64,000 bases of DNA, taken from an uncultured Ruminococcus sp. (GTDB taxonomy: Bacteria; Bacillota; Clostridia; Oscillospirales; Acutalibacteraceae). Positions 16,005 to 26,300 of the stretch are shown here, in pieces. The notes below the pieces were generated by a model. It saw only the letters and a program-made list of their open reading frames with translations, had not been told where the DNA came from and made no database searches. Position 1 is the first letter of the stretch. Each line of letters begins with the position of its first letter. The translations under genes were made by a program, and so were the position numbers. The DNA lies in contig CACXAO010000004.1 of assembly GCA_902765625.1 (NCBI GenBank), positions 1 to 64,000 on the forward strand, written 5' to 3'.

Positions 16005-16322
16005 TCATTTCAATTTCTTAAAGAAGCAGCTGTGGCTGCCTGTATGACACGCTGCGCCTGTTTGTTCAACCGTGACAAGAAGCGTGTCGTCGTCGCAGTC
16101 GGCGTAAATATCTATTACCTTTTGGAGATGACCCGAGGTCGCGCCCTTGTTCCACAGCTCCTGACGGCTGCGTGACCAGAACCATGTATATCCGGTTTCT
16201 AAGGTCTTTTGCATGCTCTCGCGGTTCATGTAGGCGAGCATAAGCACCTCGCCCGTGGACTTTTCCTGCACTACCGCGGGAATCAGCTCGGATTTTACAA
16301 AGTATTTATCGAGATCCATCAT
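16005..16322 (-). CDS. hisI: Phosphoribosyl-AMP cyclohydrolase
   Basis: HisI opens the purine ring of phosphoribosyl-AMP. The ATG at 16322 overlaps the hisA stop (ATGATG arrangement) and has GGAG five bases upstream, giving 105 residues; a larger frame upstream is only hisA in another frame. The metal-site signatures are clear: DCDDDTLL and CHTGSHSC. The genes hisF and hisH usually found nearby are not present between hisA and hisI. Confidence 0.95.
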   Translation of the reverse strand: MMDLDKYFVKSELIPAVVQEKSTGEVLMLAYMNRESMQKTLETGYTWFWSRSRQELWNKGATSGHLQKVIDIYADCDDDTLLVTVEQTGAACHTGSHSCFFKKLK

Positions 16323-17038
16323 ATCTTCTCCGCCATTTCTATCGCCTGTCTGAGATCGAGGGTGCCGCTGTAGATCGCCTTGCCGCAAATCGCGCCGTAA
16401 ACATTCAGTTCGGCGAGATTGAGGATGTCCTTGAGCACAGCCACGCCGCCGCTTGCGATGATATTGCAGCTTACGTTATTCACCAGATCGTCGAGCTGCT
16501 TGAGGTTGGGGCCTGCGAGGGTGCCGTCCTGATCAATATCAGTAAAGACGATCGTGCGAACGCCTACGTCCTCCATGCGCTTTGCAAGCTCGATGTAGTT
16601 GATCTCGCTGTTGTCGAGCCAACCCTCGGCACGTACCATTCCGTCCTTCGCGTCGATACCTACGACAATGCGGTCTTCGTACTCGCGGACAGCGTCGATT
16701 ACGAGCTGCTGGTTCTTTACAGCCGCCGAACCGAGAATAACTCTGTCGATTCCGCGCGAGAGGTAATACTCCACAGCCTTCATATCGCGGATACCGCCGC
16801 CGACCTCTACCGAAAGTCCCGAGGTCTTGGCAACGTCGGCGATCAAATCGGCATTGACGAGCTTTGCGTCCTTTGCGCCGTCGAGGTCAACCATGTGCAT
16901 CATTGAAGCGCCTGCCTCTGCAAACGAGCGCGCGGCGTCGTAAGGTGAAGCGGCAACCTTGTTCGCGGTCGAATAGTTGCCCTTGAGAAGGCGCACCGCG
17001 CTGCCCTGATATATGTCTATCGCGGGTAAAATATACAT
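16319..17038 (-). CDS. hisA: ProFAR isomerase (phosphoribosylformimino-AICAR-P isomerase)
   Basis: HisA opens the ribose of ProFAR to PRFAR, the substrate of the HisF-HisH synthase. The 239-residue (beta-alpha)8 barrel starts [17 protein letters not shown] with the catalytic first Asp in AIDI. It has VGGGIRD at strand 3, the second catalytic Asp in [14 protein letters not shown], and IASGGV near the C-terminus. It overlaps hisB by one base and hisI by four, so translation is coupled. HisF, its paralogue, is not encoded in the window. Confidence 0.96.
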   Translation of the reverse strand: MYILPAIDIYQGSAVRLLKGNYSTANKVAASPYDAARSFAEAGASMMHMVDLDGAKDAKLVNADLIADVAKTSGLSVEVGGGIRDMKAVEYYLSRGIDRVILGSAAVKNQQLVIDAVREYEDRIVVGIDAKDGMVRAEGWLDNSEINYIELAKRMEDVGVRTIVFTDIDQDGTLAGPNLKQLDDLVNNVSCNIIASGGVAVLKDILNLAELNVYGAICGKAIYSGTLDLRQAIEMAEKI

Positions 17039-17616
17039 TATAATACTCCCTTCGTCGATAACGGCTTGCCCGAGGCGTTTTCCCTGACGGCAAGACGCAG
17101 CGCGTGCGCCGCAGCTTTGTAGATCGCCTCCGTGATGTGGTGGGAATTGTCGCCGTACTCGGATTTGAGGTGCAGGGTTATACCGGCGTTAAAAGCGAGC
17201 GCGCGCATAAACTCAACGGTCATGGCGCAGTCGTAGCCGCCGCAGCGAGCCTGTGGAAACTCCGCGTCAAAAACAAGAAACGGTCTGCCGCTCACATCTA
17301 CCGCGGCGAAAGCGAGAGCCTCGTCCATTGGAACATAAAAGCTGCCGAAACGCTCGATCGAACCTTTGTCGCCCAGAGCCTCGGCGAACGCCTTGCCCAG
17401 AACAATGCCTGTATCCTCAACGGTATGGTGCTCGTCAACCTCAAGGTCACCCTTGACGTCGACTGTCAGACCGAAGCCGCCGTGGGTCGCGAAGGAATTG
17501 AGCATATGGTCAAAAAATCCGATGCCCGTATTTATTCTGACCTCTCCGCCGTCGAGACAGAGAGTCAGCTTTATATCTGTTTCTTTGGTTGTTCTGTTAA
17601 CGGTCGCGGTTCTCAT
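17038..17616 (-). CDS. hisB: Imidazoleglycerol-phosphate dehydratase
   Basis: HisB dehydrates imidazole glycerol phosphate to imidazole acetol phosphate. The 192-residue protein is the monofunctional dehydratase without a phosphatase domain. The manganese-binding signatures are visible: FFDHMLNSFATHGG, DEHHTVEDTG and, in the second half, SHHITEAIYKA. It overlaps the hisC stop by 4 bp and hisA by one base. Confidence 0.96.
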   Translation of the reverse strand: MRTATVNRTTKETDIKLTLCLDGGEVRINTGIGFFDHMLNSFATHGGFGLTVDVKGDLEVDEHHTVEDTGIVLGKAFAEALGDKGSIERFGSFYVPMDEALAFAAVDVSGRPFLVFDAEFPQARCGGYDCAMTVEFMRALAFNAGITLHLKSEYGDNSHHITEAIYKAAAHALRLAVRENASGKPLSTKGVL

Positions 17617-18668
17617 GCTGTCACCCCAAAATATTCTTTTATGGAATTAAGAACCTGCGCTACCTCCTGCTCCGTGCCTGCCGTAATGCGAAGGTAGTTT
17701 CCCATCAGGCGCACGACAATGGATTTTGACTTGAGATAAGCGAAGATTTCTGCGGCTTGGGTTGTGCGGACAAAGACAAAGTTCGCGACGCTTTCTATCG
17801 GAACAAAGTCCGTCTGCGTTTTTCCAAGCTCCACCAGACCATTATACAGTGTTTCGCGGTTTTTGACAATCATTTTTTTGCGGTTTTGCAAATATTCTTT
17901 GTTTTTAAAGATGACCGCGCCTGCCGCCTGAGAAAAGCTGTTGACGTTATACGGGGATTTTACCGCCTTTATCGCTCTGGAGATCGTCTCGTTCGCAACC
18001 GCAAATCCGAGTCTCAGCGCTGCCGAACCCACCGCCTTTGATGCGGTGCGGAATATGATAAGGTTCGAATGCTGCGCGACCTCGCTGAGCAACGACTGAT
18101 CCCAGAAGTCCATGTAAGCCTCGTCGAGAATAACGAGAGCGTCGACGGAGGTCACAAGTCTGCGCGCTTCGTCGGCGGTGATTCCTCTGCCTGTGGGGTT
18201 ACAGGGATTTGAGAACATCAGCAGCTTGATATCATCGCGGTTGACCTTTTCGATCAGCGCGTCTACATCGATATCAAGATCGTCGTTCTTCACGAAGGTC
18301 TCGCACTCAACCTCGCAGATCGATGAGTAAAAATTGTACATTGAGAAGTCTGGCGATACGACGAGCATCTTGTCGCCCTTCTCGAGAAACGCGGCTTCAA
18401 TCAGGAAAATCAGCTCGTCTGAGCCGTTTCCGGCGGTGACGAACGCGGGATTTACGCCGTAGTATGACGCGAAAGCCTCGACAACAGAGTTCGCCATCGG
18501 GTCGGGATAGCGATTGAACGCAAGGCGGTCGATTTCCGCCTTGATCTCGTCGCGGATAAAATCCGGGAGATTATCGGGGCATTCGTTCGCGTCAAGACGG
18601 ATATTGTAGGTGCCGCTGATCGGCTCGTACGGCACGAGATTGATTATTTTATTATTTAACGTATACAT
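17613..18668 (-). CDS. hisC: Histidinol-phosphate aminotransferase
   Basis: HisC is the PLP-dependent aminotransferase that forms histidinol phosphate from imidazole acetol phosphate and glutamate. The 351-residue fold-type I protein shows RLDANECP near 24-31, the substrate/PLP residues in NPTG (157-160) and DEAY (182-185), and the PLP lysine K211 in RTASKAVG. Its place between hisD and hisB supports the histidine role over other aminotransferase uses. It starts 13 bp after hisD. Confidence 0.96.
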   Translation of the reverse strand: MYTLNNKIINLVPYEPISGTYNIRLDANECPDNLPDFIRDEIKAEIDRLAFNRYPDPMANSVVEAFASYYGVNPAFVTAGNGSDELIFLIEAAFLEKGDKMLVVSPDFSMYNFYSSICEVECETFVKNDDLDIDVDALIEKVNRDDIKLLMFSNPCNPTGRGITADEARRLVTSVDALVILDEAYMDFWDQSLLSEVAQHSNLIIFRTASKAVGSAALRLGFAVANETISRAIKAVKSPYNVNSFSQAAGAVIFKNKEYLQNRKKMIVKNRETLYNGLVELGKTQTDFVPIESVANFVFVRTTQAAEIFAYLKSKSIVVRLMGNYLRITAGTEQEVAQVLNSIKEYFGVTA

Positions 18669-18681
18669 TGTTTTTTATCCT

Positions 18682-19974
18682 TTAATCGAGGTTGAAACGC
18701 ACCTTGATCGAATTGGCGTGCGCGGTCAGACTCTCGGAGTCGGCAAAGCGGATAACATCCTCCGCGTCGGCACGCAGCGCGTCTTCGGTGTAGTAAATGA
18801 AGCTTGATTTTTTGATGAACGCGTCAACCGACAGCGGTGAGAAGAATCTCGCGGTGCCGCTGGTGGGAAGAACGTGGTTGGGACCGGCAAAGTAATCGCC
18901 GAGGGGTTCGGGACTGTAGTTGCCGAGGAATACAGAGCCGGCGTTGTCGAGCTTGCCGACGTACTCCATGGGATTTTCGCAGCAAACCTCGAGGTGCTCC
19001 GGTGCAAGCTCGTTGGCAAAGTCAATCGCCTGCTTCATGTCGCTGCAAACGATAATCGCGCCGAAGTTCTCGAGCGAGCTTTCAATGATTTCGCGGCGTG
19101 AAAGCTTTTTGACCTGAACCGCAAGCTCCGCCTTTGTCTGCTCGGCAAGCGCTTCGCTGTCTGTGAGCAGAATCGAGGAGGCAAGCTTGTCGTGCTCAGC
19201 CTGACTCATGAGGTCGGCGGCGATAAACTTAGGATCAGCGGTCTTGTCGGCGATAATAAGAATCTCGCTGGGACCTGCGATCATATCGATATCGACCGTG
19301 CCGAAAAGAAGCTTCTTGGCGGTTGCGACAAAGATATTTCCGGGTCCGACGATTTTGTCAACCTTGGGAACGGTCTCGGTGCCGTAAGCGAGCGCCGCTA
19401 CAGCCTGAGCGCCGCCCATGAGGAAAATTCTGTCTACGCCGGCGAGCTTTGCAGCCGCGACGATATTCGGGTTGGGTGTGCCGTCCTTCTGCGGAGGAGT
19501 CGCCATGATGATCTCCTCAACGCCTGCGAGCTTTGCGGGAATCGCGTTCATGAGTACGGAGGACGGAAGAACCGCCGTGCCGCCGGGAACGTAAATGCCG
19601 ACGCGCTTTAAGCCGCGGACGCGCTGACCCAGAATAACGCCGTTTGATTTTGTGGTGAGCCAGCTCTGCTGAACCTGTCTGCGGTGAAAATCAGTGATAT
19701 TCTCTGACGCTTTCTTAAAGGTTTCGAGCAGCTTGGGGTCGCAGAGCTTTACGATGCTCTCGATTTCCTCTGCGGTTATCTCGGTGTGCTCGGGCGCCTT
19801 GCCGTCGAACTTTACGGTATAATCTCGAACCGCCTTGTCTCCGTTTTCACGGACGTTTTCGAGAATTTCCGATACCACGGGAATTACGTTTTTGTCGGAA
19901 TTCTGCGCTCTCTTCTTGAGCGTTTCAATAAACGCGTACTCCTGTACGCCGTCTGCTTTTACTGTGGTGATCAT
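18682..19974 (-). CDS. hisD: Histidinol dehydrogenase
   Basis: HisD oxidises L-histidinol to L-histidine in two NAD-dependent steps. The start at 19974 (MITTVKADG) is chosen because it gives the usual 430 residues and a 4-bp overlap with hisG; the longer frame only extends into hisG out of frame. Motifs include [24 protein letters not shown], quoted in part as [16 protein letters not shown]-like [22 protein letters not shown] and the zinc/catalytic SQAEHD. It is the third gene of the operon. Confidence 0.96.
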   Translation of the reverse strand: MITTVKADGVQEYAFIETLKKRAQNSDKNVIPVVSEILENVRENGDKAVRDYTVKFDGKAPEHTEITAEEIESIVKLCDPKLLETFKKASENITDFHRRQVQQSWLTTKSNGVILGQRVRGLKRVGIYVPGGTAVLPSSVLMNAIPAKLAGVEEIIMATPPQKDGTPNPNIVAAAKLAGVDRIFLMGGAQAVAALAYGTETVPKVDKIVGPGNIFVATAKKLLFGTVDIDMIAGPSEILIIADKTADPKFIAADLMSQAEHDKLASSILLTDSEALAEQTKAELAVQVKKLSRREIIESSLENFGAIIVCSDMKQAIDFANELAPEHLEVCCENPMEYVGKLDNAGSVFLGNYSPEPLGDYFAGPNHVLPTSGTARFFSPLSVDAFIKKSSFIYYTEDALRADAEDVIRFADSESLTAHANSIKVRFNLD

Positions 19975-20600
19975 TGGGTCACTGCCTCCAATTTCTTCTG
20001 TAATGCTTCTATTTCCTTTTTGCGCAGCTTGAGGCTTGCGGTGTTTGCAATCAGCCGTGCGGAAATGTCTGTTACCCACTCGATGACCTCCAGACCGTTT
20101 GCCTTGAGGGTCGAGCCGGTTTCTACAATATCGACTATGCCGTCGGAAAGTCCGACAAGCGGCGCAAGCTCTACCGAGCCTTCGATTTTGATTATCCGCA
20201 CATCCATGTTTTTATCGTCAAAGAACGCGCGTGTGACGTTCGGGTACTTTGTTGCGATTGTCTTTGTATTGTAGCCGCCGTAAAAATCGCTGTCCTTTTT
20301 GGTAGCGAGCGCAAAGCGGCACTTGCCGAAATTGAGGTCGAGCAGCTCATAGAACGAACTGCCGTTCTCGAGAATCGTATCCTTGCCGACTACGCCGAGG
20401 TCGCATACGCCGTGCTCAACGTAGGTGATTACGTCAGCAGCCTTTGCCAAAACTACCTCAAAGTCGTTGTCACCTACGGGCAGGATAAGCCTTCTGCCCT
20501 TGTTTCGTACCTCGTCGCAGTTGTAGCCGATCTTCTCGAGCAGCTCAACTGTTGTTTTTTCAAGTCTGCCCTTTGTGAGGGCAATTCTTAACGGTTTCAT
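19971..20600 (-). CDS. hisG: ATP phosphoribosyltransferase, short form
   Basis: HisG joins ATP and PRPP, the first and rate-controlling step of histidine synthesis. At 209 residues this is the short form, which lacks the regulatory C-terminal domain and needs HisZ to work and to be inhibited by histidine. hisZ is directly upstream and overlaps by 4 bp. The PRPP-binding loop DGIVDIVETGSTLKANGL (quoted in part) is intact, and the N-terminal ALTKGRL block is present. Confidence 0.96.
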   Translation of the reverse strand: MKPLRIALTKGRLEKTTVELLEKIGYNCDEVRNKGRRLILPVGDNDFEVVLAKAADVITYVEHGVCDLGVVGKDTILENGSSFYELLDLNFGKCRFALATKKDSDFYGGYNTKTIATKYPNVTRAFFDDKNMDVRIIKIEGSVELAPLVGLSDGIVDIVETGSTLKANGLEVIEWVTDISARLIANTASLKLRKKEIEALQKKLEAVTQ

Positions 20601-21778
20601 TCTTCTTCCTCCCCTACGCTGATGACCTCCGCGATGCCGCGCGCTGCTGCAAACGCCTTTGTTTCCTCCAATGTCGGGAGAACGCTGAATCTCGCCTTTT
20701 TGCCCTCGGCGTTCAGCTTTGCGACCGCTTCTATCGCCTTCATCTCGGCGCCGTCGCAGGCAAAAACAAGCACGTCGGGGTTGTCGGAATAGCTGACATT
20801 GTCGTCGGAAAGTCTGAGTATAGTGACCGCGTCGGTGTCGATGGCGAAGCCCGCGGCGCCCATGGGAGCGTCAAATTCCGAGAGAAGCTTGTCGTAACGG
20901 CCGCCGGTGATGACCGCGTCGCCGATACCGTTGATATATCCCGCGAACACAAAGCCTGTATAGTAGTCGTTGCGCTGAACAAGTCCGAGGTCTATGATGA
21001 CCTTGTCGCCGAGTCCGAGGGTCGAAAGATTTTTATATAAGGTATGTAAATACTCGAGCGCCGACTGGGCGTTTGTGCCCTCGCAGATATGCGCCGCCTG
21101 CTCGATGACCTCCTCTCCGCCGAAAAGCGACGGAAGCTTGCGGATGGCTGCAACCGATTTGCTCGGCTCAAGCTTGTCGAGAAGATTATTGAGCGCTGAA
21201 TAGTTTTTGCTCTCGATTGAAACGCGGATTTTTTCCTTGTATTCCCCGTCAATATCAAGCCCGTCGGCAAGGGCGTCGAATACCTCGGCATGACCAAGCT
21301 CAATGCGGAAATCGCTCGCTACGGCTGATACCGCGCTGATGGCTGTGGTGAGGATCTCAAGGTCGGCTCTCAGACCCTGCGCGCCTACAAGCTCTACGCC
21401 CATCTGCATAAACTCGGTGCGGCGGCCGGTGAGAGTCGGCTGATTGCGGTAAACCGCCTGCTTGTAGTAAAGTCTTACAGGCAGCAGGCTGCTCTTGAGA
21501 CGCGAGGATACCATGCGCGCGATAGGCAGGGTCGAGTCCGGACGAGCAACAAGGAGTCTGCCCTTGTTGTCGGTGAGCTTGAACATCTCCTCCTGCGAAA
21601 TGCCGCTGCACGGCACTGAAAATACGTCGTAGAACTCAATGCCGGGTGTTATTACCTTTTTGAAACCCCTCGTCACAAAGACCTGCTCGATTTTGCCGCA
21701 GATATCGTCCATTGCGGAGCACTCCGCAAAAAGAAAATCCTTGGTGCCTTCGGGTGTGATTTTTAAGTATTTTTTCAT
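20597..21778 (-). CDS. hisZ: ATP phosphoribosyltransferase regulatory subunit
   Basis: HisZ is a catalytically dead relative of histidyl-tRNA synthetase that forms a complex with short HisG and provides histidine feedback. The 393-residue protein has the class II synthetase-like start TPEGTKDFLF and a motif-2-like block YYKQAVYRNQ, but the paired hisG gene and its length without an anticodon domain point to HisZ. It is the first gene of hisZGDCBAIE and has a strong promoter. Confidence 0.93.
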   Translation of the reverse strand: MKKYLKITPEGTKDFLFAECSAMDDICGKIEQVFVTRGFKKVITPGIEFYDVFSVPCSGISQEEMFKLTDNKGRLLVARPDSTLPIARMVSSRLKSSLLPVRLYYKQAVYRNQPTLTGRRTEFMQMGVELVGAQGLRADLEILTTAISAVSAVASDFRIELGHAEVFDALADGLDIDGEYKEKIRVSIESKNYSALNNLLDKLEPSKSVAAIRKLPSLFGGEEVIEQAAHICEGTNAQSALEYLHTLYKNLSTLGLGDKVIIDLGLVQRNDYYTGFVFAGYINGIGDAVITGGRYDKLLSEFDAPMGAAGFAIDTDAVTILRLSDDNVSYSDNPDVLVFACDGAEMKAIEAVAKLNAEGKKARFSVLPTLEETKAFAAARGIAEVISVGEEEE

Positions 21779-21819
21779 ATCTTACTCCATAAAACGCTTT
21801 AGTGTGATAATGCGTTAAT

Positions 21820-21848
21820 ATATTATCATAATAAAAATGCCCTGTCAA
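21820..21848 (-). promoter_or_regulatory. Promoter of the his operon
   Basis: On the minus strand TTGACA (21843-21848) and TAATAT (21820-21825) are 17 bp apart. The leader to hisZ is only about 35 nt, which leaves no room for a T-box or a his leader peptide. Confidence 0.8.
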
Positions 21849-21854
21849 GGCAAT

Positions 21855-21884
21855 ACCGCACAATCAGAACTCTGACTGTGCGGT
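21855..21884 (-). terminator. Hairpin between the AI-2E gene and the his operon
   Basis: CCGCACA-A-TCAGA and TCTGA-C-TGTGCGG form a near-perfect 13-bp stem with a 2-nt loop. A U-run is weak on both strands. It probably ends the long pyrH-polC transcript just before the his promoter. Confidence 0.6.
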
Positions 21885-21926
21885 TTCGCTGTTTTGCATG
21901 AATTATTTGCTTTTGTTAAAGAATTT

Positions 21927-23336
21927 TTATTCTTCGGATTTTTCCTCTTTTTTGTTATCCTCAGCCTCTTTTTCGCCGGAGGATACGTTCTTCTCCCCGG
22001 TATCCTTCTCCTCGTCCTCGTCGTCATCATCGGTCTCGCGGTTGAGGAATTTGTCGAGGTGCAGACGCTTTTTGATCTTATACATCTGCTCCTGCTCCTT
22101 CTCGGCGCGAAGCTTCTTTTGCTCAGCCGCGATCTCGGTGTAATGGAGAACGTCAAAATTCAGCGCTTCCTGTCCGAGCTTGCCCTTCTCGTCAATACGG
22201 TTGCGTACGCGCTTGCCGACAAGGGTATAAATAGCGGCGTAGATCGGGGTGCCGAGGATGAAGCCCGGCAGTCCGAAGAGCGCTCCGCCGACGATTACGC
22301 TGAACAGTACCCAGAAGCTCGAAATGCCGAGCTGGTTGCCGATGATCTTCGGCTTGAAAACGTTGCCGTCGAGCTGCTGGATAATAACGAGAATCACTAT
22401 GAACCAGAACGCGTACATCGGGTCGACAAGGAACAGAATCAGCGCGCTGGGAATGCCGCCGAGGAACGGGCCGAAAAACGGTATGATGTTGGTCACGCCG
22501 ACAAGCACCGCTATCATCGGAGCGTACGGCAGGTGGAAAATCGACATTACAATATATATCAGTATGCCGATCAGACCTGCGTCGAGGATATCGCCGACGA
22601 GAAAACGACCGCATTTTGTATCGGTCACGTCAACGATCTCGTAAACGCGCGGAAGGTGCTTCATCGGGATAAAGGCAACCGCAAGCCGCTTTACTAGGCG
22701 GCAGAGCTGATCCTTTGAGGCGAGGAAATAAATTGAAATGATGATCGCCATCAGGAAGTTATACAGACCCGACGCGGTATTGGTGAGAATGTTGCCCAAA
22801 ACGCCGAGAACGTTCTTTGTGGCGTCGGCTGTAGTGGTAAAATCAAGACTCATAACAAACTCAGTGAGTCGGTTCTGCAGCTCGGTCACCGTAGCGTCGA
22901 GGCTGAAATTGGTATGCAGATGGGTATTGAGGAAATTGAACAGCTGGTCAATATAGTTATAGCCGGTCTGCATATACTTCGGCATGTTCTCATACAGAGT
23001 GCTCAGGTTGGCTGCGATCTGCGGCACAACAATGCCGATCAAGGCGGCGATAACCGCAAAAAAGATGACGTAGGTGCAGATTACCGAGAGCGGTTTTTTG
23101 AAGCTGAACCAAAACTTCCGCTTTGCGCCCATCTTCCTGAACAGCTTGCCGTAGAAAAACTTGTACGGAAAGTTGAGGATATACGCGATCATGAAGCCGA
23201 GGAAAAACGGCGACAGGATCGAGAAAATATTACCTATGATTTTCCATACCTCGTCCATGTTGTCCTTAACAAGCAGCAGAAATACTGTAAAGGCGATGGC
23301 AATCAGCACGTTTTTGAGGGTTAGCAGCTTTTTCAA
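21927..23336 (-). CDS. AI-2E family (TerC/YdiK/PerM-type) transporter
   Basis: This 469-residue integral membrane protein belongs to the AI-2E family, whose members export autoinducer-2 or act as Na+/H+ or other exchangers; the substrate is unknown here. Seven to eight hydrophobic segments are seen: two at the start, one near 85-105, and a group from about 205 to 380 including NIIPFFGPFLGGIPSAL, a family signature. The last 90 residues form a highly charged cytoplasmic tail rich in D, E and K, which is unusual in its length. It lies 13 bp downstream of polC. Confidence 0.85.
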   Translation of the reverse strand: MKKLLTLKNVLIAIAFTVFLLLVKDNMDEVWKIIGNIFSILSPFFLGFMIAYILNFPYKFFYGKLFRKMGAKRKFWFSFKKPLSVICTYVIFFAVIAALIGIVVPQIAANLSTLYENMPKYMQTGYNYIDQLFNFLNTHLHTNFSLDATVTELQNRLTEFVMSLDFTTTADATKNVLGVLGNILTNTASGLYNFLMAIIISIYFLASKDQLCRLVKRLAVAFIPMKHLPRVYEIVDVTDTKCGRFLVGDILDAGLIGILIYIVMSIFHLPYAPMIAVLVGVTNIIPFFGPFLGGIPSALILFLVDPMYAFWFIVILVIIQQLDGNVFKPKIIGNQLGISSFWVLFSVIVGGALFGLPGFILGTPIYAAIYTLVGKRVRNRIDEKGKLGQEALNFDVLHYTEIAAEQKKLRAEKEQEQMYKIKKRLHLDKFLNRETDDDDEDEEKDTGEKNVSSGEKEAEDNKKEEKSEE

Positions 23337-23349
23337 TGGTTATCACTCC

Positions 23350-26300
23350 TTAAAAAAGAGACATTTGGGAGCTTTCGGGAAGGTCGGTAAGAATGCCGGA
23401 TTCCCTGAGCGTTTCGATGACAGCCTTGGTGACCTTGGTTTTCACCTGCATATCCTCGATAGAAAGGTATTCTCCCTGTTTTCCGGCTTCGGCAAGCGAA
23501 ACTGCCGCCGCTTCGCCTACACCCGGCAGGGATGAGAACGGAAGCCGGATTTTTCCGTCCTCTATGGTAAACATCTTTGCGTCCGAACGGTAGATATCGA
23601 CGGGAAGCACCTCTATGCCGCGTGCAAACATCTCGTTGACGATCTGATAGGTGCCGTACTCCTTTTCTTCCTTATCGGACGCCTCGTGCATACCGATTTT
23701 GCGTTTGATCAGGCTCATCTTCTCCTTTACGGCGGAGTGACCCTGCATTACCACAGCGCCGTCGAGGTTGTCGCTGCGCACCGTGAAGTATGCCGCGTAA
23801 TACTCGAGCGGTCTGTGAACCTTGTACCAGCCGAGACGGAGCGCCGCGATCATATAAGCGGCGGCGTGCGCCTTGGGGAACATGTACTTTATCTTCATGC
23901 AGGAGTCTATGTACCACTCGGGCACGTTGTGCTCCCGCATCGCCTTGAAGTGATCCTCGGTGAGGAGCTTCGTGGCGTTGCCCTTACGGACAATTTCCAT
24001 GATTTTGAACGACATGCTCTCGTCAAGACCCTTGTGCATCAGGTAGGTCATGATCGAGTCTCGGGTTCCGATAACGTCGGAAATCGTGCAGGTGCCGTTG
24101 TGGATAAGATCCTGCGCGTTGCCCAGCCAAACGTCGGTTCCGTGCGAAAGACCCGAGATCTGCAATAGGTCGGTAAAGGTCTTTGGCTGAGCCTCTATGA
24201 GCATTCCCTGTACAAAGCCTGTGCCGCACTCCGGAATGCTGAACGTGCCTATCTGAGAATCGATGTCCTCGGGCTTTACGCCGAGAGCCTCTGTGGAGGT
24301 GAACAGCGACATTACCTTTTCGTCGCTCATCGAAACCTCCATTACGGGGATTCCCGTGAACAGCTCAAGGTAGTGATAGATCGTCGGAACATCGTGTCCG
24401 AGCTCGTCGAGCTTTGTAATGGTATCGTGAATCGAATGGAAATCGAAGTGGGTCGTAATATTGTCGGAGGTCATATCGTTCGCGGGGTGCTGAACGGGAC
24501 AGAAGTCGTATACGTCGTTCGTCCTCGGAACAACGACCATGCCGCCCGGGTGCTGACCCGTGGTGCGCTTGACTCCGGTGCAGCCCTTGGCGAGGCGCTT
24601 AAGCTCCGCCTTGTGCATCGAAATACCGCGTTCCTCCTGATACTTCTTGACGAAGCCGATGGCGGTTTTTTCCGCAACGGTCGATATCGTACCTGCCTTG
24701 AATACGTTGTCCTTGCCGAACAGCTCCTCGGTGTAGCGGTGGGACTTTGACTGGTACTCGCCGCTGAAGTTGAGGTCGATATCCGGTACCTTGTCGCCCT
24801 TGAAGCCGAGGAAGGTTTCGAACGGGATCTCGTGGCCGTCCTGATCCATCAGGGTGCCGCAGTTCGGACAGTTCTTGTGGGGCATATCGAAGCCCGAGCC
24901 GTAGCTGCCGTCGGTTATGAACTCGCTGTGCTTGCACTTTTTGCAGACGTAATGCGGACAGAGCGGATTTACCTCTGAAATACCCGACATTGTCGCGACG
25001 AAGGACGAGCCTACCGAACCACGCGAGCCTACGAGATAGCCGTGAGCCTCGCTGTCGGCAACGAGCTTCTGGGCGGTCATGTAGAGCACCGAGAAGCCGT
25101 AGGTGGTGATTGAATTAAGCTCCTTGTCGAGCCTCGCCTTGACGATTTCGGGAAGCGGATCGCCGTATTTTTCCTTGGCACGCTGCCATGTGATGCTGAC
25201 GAGCTGCTCCTCTGCGCCCTCGATGTTCGGAGGGAAGGTGCCCTTCGGAATCGGGCGGATGCTCTCGCACATATCGGCGATTTTGTTGGGATTGGTTACG
25301 ACAACCTCATACGCCTTATCCTTGCCGAGCCACTCGAACTCCTTGAGCATTTCGGCGGTGGTGCGGAAAAACAGCGGCGGCTGGTTGTCGGCGTCCTTGA
25401 ATTTGAGCGACGCCTGAAGAATCTTGCGGAAATCCGCGTCGTGAGGATCCATAAAGTGGACGTCGCAGGTGGCGCAGACGGGCTTGCCCATCTCCTTGCC
25501 GAGACGGATGATGGTTTTGTCGATCTCGTGCAGCTCGTCGACGGACTTGAAGGTGCCGTCGCGGAGCATGAAGGCGTTGTTGCCCGCGGGCTGAATCTCG
25601 AGGTAATCGTAAAGAGAGGCGATACGCTTTATCTCTCCCCACGGCGCGCCCTTGAGAATGCTCTTGTAGAGCTGTCCCTCGCAGCACGCTGAGCCGAGAA
25701 TAAGCCCTTCCCTGTGCTTGACGAGCAGGCTTTTGGGAATGCGCGGCTTTTTATAGAAGGTCTGAAGGTGGCTGTGTGAAATCAGCTTGTAGAGATTTTT
25801 TAAGCCGACCTTGTTTTTTGCGATAATGATCTGGTGGTAGCTGGGCAGCTTCTTGAAGTCGCCGCCCGCGATTTTTGTATTGATCTCCGCCGTGGAGTGG
25901 ATATCGTAATCCGCCTCGAGCCGCTGACAAAGGCTTACAAATATCTTTGACAGCATATCCGCGTCGTCTGTGGCGCGGTGGTGGTTGAACTTGCCGAGAC
26001 GGAGGTAATTCGCGACCGTGTCGAGCTTTACGTTCTTGATGTCGGGCAGGATCGCGCGCGATATCGCGACGGTATCGATCGAGGTGTAGTTATACTCAAC
26101 GCCCATGTTCTCGCACGCCTTGCGGATAAACGAGGTATCGAAAGGCGCGTTGTGGGCGACGAGAATGCTGTCGCCGGCAAACTCGAGAAACGCCGATACC
26201 GCCTCCGCCTGAGACGGCGCGTCCTTGACCATGCTGTCGTTTATGCCGGTGAGCTGAACGATTTTTGCCGGAATGGGCATTTCGGGATTTGCAAAGGTTG

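Noticed and set aside
21779..21819. T-box or leader peptide for the his operon
   Set aside because: The leader is about 35 nt and holds no histidine codon run or T-box motif.
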